Source: JBGCEZ01 sp045106735
GTDB lineage: Bacteria; Planctomycetota; Phycisphaerae; Phycisphaerales; SM1A02
DNA: 11,496 bases
NCBI GenBank assembly: GCA_045106735.1
Contig: JBGCEZ010000038.1
Location: 1 to 11,496, forward strand
Direction of reading: 5' to 3'
The notes below the pieces were generated by a model. The model was not told where the DNA came from. It saw nothing but the letters and a program-made list of their open reading frames with translations, and ran no database searches. Positions 8,301-11,496 of this stretch are shown here, in pieces; positions within the stretch are counted from its first letter, which is position 1; every line of letters starts with the position of its first letter. Position numbers and translations under genes: made by a program.

Positions 8301-11300
8301 TCGGGCCCGCTCGCGGAGGAAGTCCTGGAGCGTGCGGGCAACTTCGTCGGCCGGCACGTACTCGACGGCGATCACTTCATTGAGGATCGGCTCGTTGCCG
8401 ACGTTGTTGTCCAGGCTCTCGACGAACGCGCGAATCGACTCTTGTTCGATGGCCGTGCCCACGACGTAGATCGTGCCGCTGCCTCGATCGGTGCGGACCT
8501 GGATCGCGTTGGGATCCGGATCCTCCCACCACTGGCGATTGCTGTCGCCGAAGACCTGCTCGATCAGATCGGCGATCACCCGCACGTCGCCGGTACCGAT
8601 GCGGTACGCCTCGGCGGTGCGGACGCCGCGGTCGGAATCCGTCGGCACGTCCAGGGCGGCGATCATCTCTTCGACGAGTTCGAACTTCTCGCCCTCGCCG
8701 CTGACGATCAGGGCGTTGAGGCGATCCTCGGCCGCGACCGACACGCTGCCGCGCGAGTTCATGGACTCCGGACGTCGCCGGCCGGACCACATGCTGTTCA
8801 TCTCATCGTTGTCGAGCCGCTGAATGAACTGCGACACCGACTGGGCCAGATCCCCGGCCCGGGCGTGGGTCAAGGGCACGAGCCGCCACGCCCAACGATC
8901 GCTCGCCCCGGCGACGTCAAAGCCGGCCACCAGTTCTTCAACTTCGGCGAAGTCTTCGTCCGAAGCGGCCACGAGCAGCGAACGGCTCGCGGCGTTGCCG
9001 ATGATGCTCACCTTCCGCTGCACCGTCCGGCGACCGCTGCGGCCGTCGGCCAGCCGGGCCCGGTCGTCGAAGAATTGCTGCAACGCGGACGCGACGGCCT
9101 CCGCATTGGCCCGTTCCAATTCGATCGTGCGGACCGGCAGTTGCTCGGTTGCTTCCTGGTCGACCGCGGCGATCACCCGTTCAATCTCGGGTCGAAGGGC
9201 CGGCGGAATCCGCAGCATGAGCCGGCCGCTGTCGTCGTCCGGCGTGATCTGCATCGTCGCGCGGCGATCGGCATCGCGCCCGACGATGACCTCTTCGATC
9301 AAGTCCGCCACGTTGGACGGCCGGGCACTGCGAAGCTGGATGATCTCCAGCGGCAGGTCCGCGCTGCCCAGGTCGCGGTCCAGGTCGGCGAGCAGCGCTT
9401 CGACTTCGGCGAGTTGCTCGGGGGCCGCGCTGACGATCAGCGTGTTGGTCCGGGCGTCGACCGTCACCTCCGGACGGATGGTCGGACCGCCGGGCAGGCG
9501 GCGAGCGGCGTCGAACCGGTCGCGGAGGATCCCGCGAAGGCTGCCGCGCACGTCATTGGCCCGGGCATTTCGCAGCGGGAAAAGCCGCAACGATGCACTC
9601 TCGGTCGCCGGCGCCCGGTCGATCAGTTCCACGAACGCATCAAGAACGTCGAGCGAATCCGCGGGGGCGATGACCAGCAGCGTGTTGCTCTGTTCGTCGG
9701 CAATGACGCGGACGCGGGATGCATCGATCGGGCCGACGACGGAACCGGCGCCGCCGGGGACCGCGACCATGCCGCGGGCGGGCCGCGTGGACTGTCGCGA
9801 GCGACGGTTGCGGTTCTGGCCCGTGTTGCCGCCACTGATGAGCGCTTCCAGGGCGGCGCGGGCTCGCGAGGCGGTGGTGGTGGCCAGCGGATAGACGCGT
9901 ACCGTCGAGGTTTCCGTGGCCGCCCCGCCCGCGAATCCGGCGATCAACCGGCCGACGGTGCGGAAATCGGTGTCCGAGGCGACGACGTACAGCGTGTTCG
10001 CGTCGGTGTCGGCGACGATGCCCACGCGGTCGTTGATGGCCCCGGCCGAACCGCCGGGCGGGGCAATGCGGCGCAGCACTTCGATCGCGAGCTGGCGAAT
10101 GCGTCCGGCGTCGGCGGTGCCGGGCAGCGGGATCGCGCGGACGGGTCGCGATTCGCCCGGAAGCTGCTCGGCCAACTGGGCGGCGAGGGCTTCGATGCGT
10201 TCGACGGTGCGCGGCGGGCCGAGCACGACAAGGGCATTGCGTTCGCGGTCGACGGCGACGGTGACCGCGGCGTCGTCCGATGTGTCGACGGGTTGGCTGG
10301 CGATCGCGGCGCGATTGAGGTCGGCGGCGGGGGCGGAAGCAGCGGAGGGCGCGGAGGCGGGCGTTGCACTCGGGGCGTCCGCGGCGGAAGGCGATGCGCT
10401 TGGCGATGCCGGAGCGTCGGCCGCGGCGGCAGCTGACTCGGCCGCGGCGGCTATGCGTGCGGCGGCGGCCGCTTCACGCTCGGCGGCCCGGGCCTCGGCC
10501 GCGGCGATCGCGCGGGCCACGCGGTCGTCCATGGAGTCGGGGGCGGGCGCGTCCGGCGCGCTGGCGTCGGTGGACTCGGCGGTGGGCTCGGCGGTGGGCT
10601 CGGCGGCGGATGCTTCTTCAGCGGGGGCGGGTGCCGGGGCCAGGGCCGACGCAGCCGCCGAATCAGTGGCCGGCGGGGCAGACGGCGCCGCAGTACCGTC
10701 CTCGACCGCGGATTCCGTCGTGGAACGGGCGTCGTCCACCGACGGCAGGACATCCGCTGGCGAACGCGTACCGGAACGAGCCGCTTCCACCGCGGCGACC
10801 GCGCGAGCAATGCGGGCATCAAGCGAATCGTCGTCGGCGGCCGGCATGCTCGGGGCCGGGGCGGCCGCCGGCGTGGCGATCGGCGCGGGCGCGGCCGGTT
10901 CCGCCACTCGCGGAGCGGGCGTCCGTCCCGCCCGCTCAGCCGCCGGTGCGCTGCGGGCAGCCCGGCCAAGCACGGACTCTTCTTCGATCAAGCGGTCGAT
11001 CCCCACCGGGGCGCGTCCGTCATCGGGTGCTTCCACCGCTTGCATGGGCCCGGCGATCACCGAGCCAACCAACGCGTCGATCACGCCGCGGACCATGGTC
11101 GGCGGCAGCGCGTCAACGTCGATCGACCACGGGGCGATGCGGGCGTCGACCGAACCGCCGGCGGGCGGCGTGGACGATCCACTGCCGACGTCCGACCCCG
11201 AACCCGAACTCGTCCCGGACCCAGACCCCGCCGACTCGAGCAGCGACTCCAGCGACACCACTTCCACCAGCGAGCCGCCGTCGCCGCCGCCGAACAGGCG

Positions 11301-11496
11301 TTCGATCGCCGCGGCGACATCGGCCGCGCTGGCCTGGCCCGGATCCACCGGCAGCACCCGCAATTGGCGGGCCGCGCCGAAGCTCGCCCCGTCAATGGAC
11401 GCGACGGTGCGGCGGATCATTTCGAACTGGGCCGCGTCGGCCCGCACCACGAGCGAATTGCTCTCGGCGTCCACGCGGATCACCGGTGCACTCGCC
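2343..11496 (-). CDS. Giant multi-module secretin (type II/III secretion or type IV pilus secretin superfamily), 5'-partial
   Basis: This is an outer-membrane secretin, the family that forms homo-multimeric gated channels for type II/III secretion, type IV pili and filamentous phage. The frame is open from the right window edge to a TGA at 2345..2343, giving 3050 visible residues. The GTG at 11483 is not credible as a start: it falls inside a module (A-S-A-P-V-I-R-V-D-A-E-S-N-S-L-V-V), so the signal peptide and N0 domain should lie beyond the window. In order there are 29 N1-type modules, with an Ala/Pro/Ser-rich insertion at about residues 88-392, then the secretin domain at about residues 2756-2990 and a 55-residue tail. 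Diagnostic motifs are VPFFGDLPLVGPIF near residue 2955 and TVRDGQTIVIGGLI near residue 2930. Usual secretins are about 400-900 residues with one to four N domains, so this one is several times longer. The secretin call is very secure. The transport system it serves is unknown. Confidence 0.95.
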   Translation of the reverse strand, partial: ASAPVIRVDAESNSLVVRADAAQFEMIRRTVASIDGASFGAARQLRVLPVDPGQASAADVAAAIERLFGGGDGGSLVEVVSLESLLESAGSGSGTSSGSGSDVGSGSSTPPAGGSVDARIAPWSIDVDALPPTMVRGVIDALVGSVIAGPMQAVEAPDDGRAPVGIDRLIEEESVLGRAARSAPAAERAGRTPAPRVAEPAAPAPIATPAAAPAPSMPAADDDSLDARIARAVAAVEAARSGTRSPADVLPSVDDARSTTESAVEDGTAAPSAPPATDSAAASALAPAPAPAEEASAAEPTAEPTAESTDASAPDAPAPDSMDDRVARAIAAAEARAAEREAAAAARIAAAAESAAAAADAPASPSASPSAADAPSATPASAPSAASAPAADLNRAAIASQPVDTSDDAAVTVAVDRERNALVVLGPPRTVERIEALAAQLAEQLPGESRPVRAIPLPGTADAGRIRQLAIEVLRRIAPPGGSAGAINDRVGIVADTDANTLYVVASDTDFRTVGRLIAGFAGGAATETSTVRVYPLATTTASRARAALEALISGGNTGQNRNRRSRQSTRPARGMVAVPGGAGSVVGPIDASRVRVIADEQSNTLLVIAPADSLDVLDAFVELIDRAPATESASLRLFPLRNARANDVRGSLRGILRDRFDAARRLPGGPTIRPEVTVDARTNTLIVSAAPEQLAEVEALLADLDRDLGSADLPLEIIQLRSARPSNVADLIEEVIVGRDADRRATMQITPDDDSGRLMLRIPPALRPEIERVIAAVDQEATEQLPVRTIELERANAEAVASALQQFFDDRARLADGRSGRRTVQRKVSIIGNAASRSLLVAASDEDFAEVEELVAGFDVAGASDRWAWRLVPLTHARAGDLAQSVSQFIQRLDNDEMNSMWSGRRRPESMNSRGSVSVAAEDRLNALIVSGEGEKFELVEEMIAALDVPTDSDRGVRTAEAYRIGTGDVRVIADLIEQVFGDSNRQWWEDPDPNAIQVRTDRGSGTIYVVGTAIEQESIRAFVESLDNNVGNEPILNEVIAVEYVPADEVARTLQDFLRERARIAGGGDRSTIVRSNRTAGAVVVAGTADDLAVVRELLSQLDQPDRGDRTTEIIAIEEGEAAMIADIVRDQFGGRGREDAVRVTVDERSNSLIVSAPRQQYDRVAGLVQRLDQRDPGDETIVQIYTLESADVLEAETVLTRALDLDGLGRTEGSLIKLDPDGEAVKVVASIVGDSRSNTLIVTGTPESFPVIERLIRQLDEAPAAAPSDYRIVDLEHAFVDDVVFTLERVGEWPGDPKPRFVMDRVENRVIVTATAPQFEIIEQMIADLDQPVDRTRRTEFVAMEFAEARKVREALGTFYGILAFEAATPEARNVRITADEATNSLVISADESEWEGITALINRLDSPEYDASQQLRVIALDHADADRVARAINEVFATGRQQNTNRNQRGNQNRNQEQNGDGGEGENADGGNRRERQPQPVTPAPGSDLVRAASEPLTNSLIVSASRRNLLKIESIVSQLDVPDVERLPAPRLIAVPGADPDAIATALNNLYADDAETSRGMLKIVGDAASGTVIVRAEDASFQQISGVAEQLLAASGGSDIAVAVLTPASAPAARIASAIESAYQAKAERRGAVLTLQVDPAGNSIIVGAPADLLADIRATVDELDRLSPGTGQGIFIIELENVDPQQVQQTIRRIGLDRPAPANATGRITTEPITVAPVPGRRAVIVLANPADRETIVGLLKTLDAEPALIAAETRLVRLQRARASTVTEVLRGMLDPASGPTGGALARAAQEQIRRLTVRRDGLDEADLELDLAEPVRLVADDGSNVIFVSSSAGNAEALVELIGTLDSVPLVEGLTVQLLPMQNIEAAEFVRITQELFRQGRELGRVPGSELVGIPGGTVGQALLDAVALSVDARTNTVIVAGKEDAVALVEVLGQRLDADVAVGWVEPRIVALQHADAEELATTLEAILVEGRTDAALAGPLRNQVGRLRMARDGGPLDPGGDAPGLPGGVGVIESDVFQPMQRLVIRPDAQMNSLLVVGTPDNLEIIDQLVSMLDIPAASPDAAVRLYPVKHASASRLSTTLQRLFQQQVRASTMREEDALVIEADERTNTLVVSTSRRSFIVLENLLTTLDAPLAPEFRDIRRLQLRTASAARIGNLVQEMMNARLERLRRLAPEAAEMERATVIPDPTTNSLIIAAGNESYAVIERLVNDLDTERTDDSLLEVVAVRRADVERLAETIDQVMERRYADLPGDLQRSQRPLVVTDPRTSSLLVAAAPEDLADIQSLVARLDAEPADPSVGLHVLQVPARTSAEALADRLERLLRDRQRSIGANDRGDQVTIEAEPGSNTLIVAADRENLAVVENLLEVLVAAGEDAIAAEEFDVLTLASSRATDIVELVEELYVDEARDTRGDGAVSVTADERINAVLVRGTPEDIAAIRALVGRLDAEKPSAVVEIRTLALKSASAQETVDLIDSVLDGGGGRVARGSAEATVLRYLGPLASGDPAAGEFEVSGAIRDRIRLTPDTRTNAIIVRAPADALRLIEQLVQDLDESSIGAQNIRIFNLQNADATAMSGILAQLFNLNRSRDGFVLRPTDGAAATPAGGGSLDGANLTAVPDRRPQLSITVDSRTNSLIVSGTPTYLDLVDDVVAKLDRLEANERETFTYQLRNARAEEVAQVLGDFVREEQEKLVGTLDGDQIGSAARLLEREITISGDPTSNSVLVSVSPRYRSKVEELITSLDIDPPQVLIQVLLAEVTLDTEDRWGVDFSSSNPVDDVLLGPAFGLASAFVGGVGTPSLSVVGKDFQLLLQAIQSQGRVQVLSNPSIMAANNEAAELFVGERIRVAETSNVSDSGNLNTGTIEERVGLTLNVTPSINPDGFVRLDVLPELSALTRRTTQINEDLTAPIITERSANTTVTVRDGQTIVIGGLISDRYEFRRRKVPFFGDLPLVGPIFRNDDETSLKTELLIVLTPHVIQSPTELARTDFLTDREIDRMTLPDAVRDQLRRGLFEDSGLYDAEGNPVPWEEVFGSGTGKK
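2511..3229 (-). other. Secretin outer-membrane channel domain of the giant secretin
   Basis: The domain begins directly after the last N module with P-P-Q-V-L-I-Q-V-L-L-A-E-V and ends near L-L-I-V-L-T-P-H-V-I, covering about 235 residues. It contains the usual order of signature blocks: S-N-P-S-I-M-A-A-N-N-E-A-A with G-E-R-I-R-V, then G-L-T-L-N-V-T-P-S-I, then the S-A-N-T-T-V-T-V-R-D-G-Q-T-I-V-I-G-G-L-I block, and finally V-P-F-F-G-D-L-P-L-V-G-P-I-F. All expected blocks are present and the length is ordinary. Only the periplasmic part has been enlarged, so the channel itself should be able to assemble a normal double beta-barrel and gate. Confidence 0.93.
7020..7172 (-). other. Asn/Gln/Arg/Gly-rich loop in module 15
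   Basis: About 50 residues of low-complexity polar sequence (T-N-R-N-Q-R-G-N-Q-N-R-N-Q-E-Q-N-G followed by an acidic Gly-rich part and Q-P-Q-P-V-T-P-A-P-G). They lie between the helix of module 15 (D-A-D-R-V-A-R-A-I-N-E-V-F) and its T-N-S-L-I-V strand. A similar loop occurs in module 4 at about 9717..9838 (G-Q-N-R-N-R-R-S-R-Q-S-T-R). Both share the 14-base word ggttgcggttctgg on the plus strand. Such polar loops within N domains are likely disordered and probably project from the ring. Confidence 0.7.
10320..11234 (-). other. Ala/Pro/Ser-rich insertion of about 305 residues within module 2
   Basis: The stretch opens with a Gly/Ser-rich run (S-A-G-S-G-S-G-T-S-S-G-S-G-S-D) and continues as Ala/Pro/Ser/Glu-rich sequence with short helical islands. 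It sits between the first half of module 2 (R-Q-L-R-V-L-P-V-D with the helix A-A-D-V-A-A-A-I-E-R-L-F) and its second half (V-T-V-A-V-D-R-E-R-N-A-L-V-V). It is therefore an insertion into a module loop rather than a linker between modules. A related sentence occurs three times: S-V-D-A-R-I-A near 11150, S-L-D-A-R-I-A-R-A-V-A-A-V-E-A near 10830 and S-M-D-D-R-V-A-R-A-I-A-A-A-E-A near 10535. The frame stays open throughout. It is probably flexible or extended, and no enzymatic motif is visible. Confidence 0.75.
10569..10604 (-). repeat. Three tandem 12-base units encoding A-E-P-T-like peptides
   Basis: On the plus strand the unit ggtgggctcggc occurs twice in perfect tandem (10581-10592 and 10593-10604). 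It is preceded by a copy with one mismatch (ggtggactcggc, 10569-10580). In the secretin frame it encodes A-E-P-T, A-E-P-T, A-E-S-T inside the Ala/Pro-rich insertion. The length is a multiple of three, so changes in copy number would leave the frame intact. Confidence 0.85.

Larger units (their letters stand above)
3230..11496 (-). repeat. Array of 29 tandem secretin N1-type modules
   Basis: Each module has the pattern (V/L)-x-x-(L/I)-x-x-A-x-A-x-x-(V/I)-x-x-x-(L/I)-x-x-(L/I), a variable loop, then V-x-x-D-x-x-(T/S)-N-(T/S)-L-(I/V)-V and a helix ending in L-D. This is the secretin N-domain consensus. The plus-strand position of the conserved Asn codon, or its equivalent, is approximately: 11459, 10238, 9998, 9686, 9446, 9229, 8986, 8717, 8475, 8249, 8039, 7775, 7565, 7337, 6989, 6770, 6551, 6309, 5999, 5723, 5369, 5138, 4892, 4658, 4421, 4190, 3875, 3566, 3302. 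From the second to the last anchor the mean spacing is about 257 bases (86 residues). Asn is kept in 22 modules. It is Gly in modules 6, 9, 10 and 16, Arg in 7 and 18, and Ser in 24. The copies are diverged at both DNA and protein level, so this is an old expansion. The first module is cut by the window edge. Confidence 0.9.

Noticed and set aside
7218..10436. Plus-strand open frame of 1072 codons antisense to the secretin
   Set aside because: It is the antisense shadow of the giant gene. Its product is a monotonous His/Asp/Gly/Arg-rich string whose apparent repeats only mirror the secretin modules; long antisense frames are common in GC-rich genes.
11481..11483. GTG as start of the secretin
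   Set aside because: The frame continues open to the window edge, the codon lies inside a module strand, and no signal peptide follows, so the gene is 5'-truncated by the window.
2343..11496. Tandem duplication or assembly artefact as the source of the module array
   Set aside because: The modules are diverged in sequence and spacing, with unique loops, and the frame is intact for over 9 kb; a recent duplication or misassembly would show near-identical copies.
1..11496. CRISPR arrays, insertion sequences, tRNA or rRNA genes
   Set aside because: No regularly spaced direct repeats with unique spacers, no terminal inverted repeats or transposase frames, and no RNA-gene-like segments; nearly all sequence is coding on the minus strand.

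Overview
The window is GC-rich and every gene I can support lies on the minus strand, so it reads right to left. Two features suggest a planctomycete, perhaps of the class Phycisphaerae. The leftmost gene ends in dockerin-like EF-hand repeats of the style D-x-D-x-D-G-x-V-G-x-x-D-L-L-x-V-L-x-x-W-G-P-C. The largest gene is a secretin with Asn/Gln/Arg-rich and Ala/Pro-rich loops. The assignment rests on protein style only, since there is no rRNA or other marker here.

Layout in the direction of transcription: (1) 11496..2343, a giant secretin reading frame (3050 visible residues, 5' end outside the window). It carries 29 recognisable copies of the secretin N1-type ring-building module ahead of one ordinary outer-membrane secretin domain. 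(2) 2343..1615, a lipoprotein gene overlapping the secretin stop codon as TGATG, so translation is probably coupled. (3) 1554..1084, a small protein with a two-helix membrane hairpin and helical cytoplasmic ends, with a good Shine-Dalgarno. A hairpin follows its stop codon. (4) After a 258-base intergenic stretch, 825..1, a secreted protein with a signal peptide and C-terminal dockerin-like repeats, cut by the left edge of the window.

The first three genes look like one operon. My working reading, which is inference, is that they form an outer-membrane export channel with an exceptionally long periplasmic neck, a candidate lipoprotein partner (pilotin-like in role, not recognised by sequence) and a small inner-membrane protein. 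No ATPase, inner-membrane platform, pilin or prepilin peptidase is visible, so I cannot say whether the channel belongs to a type II, type IV pilus or other system.

The most noteworthy points are the number of tandem modules, the rule that large insertions fall in one loop of the module (including an insertion of about 300 residues that splits module 2), and a 9-base minisatellite encoding an (X-Ala-Arg)n tract before the lipoprotein signal sequence. I saw no RNA genes, mobile elements, CRISPR arrays or plus-strand genes.
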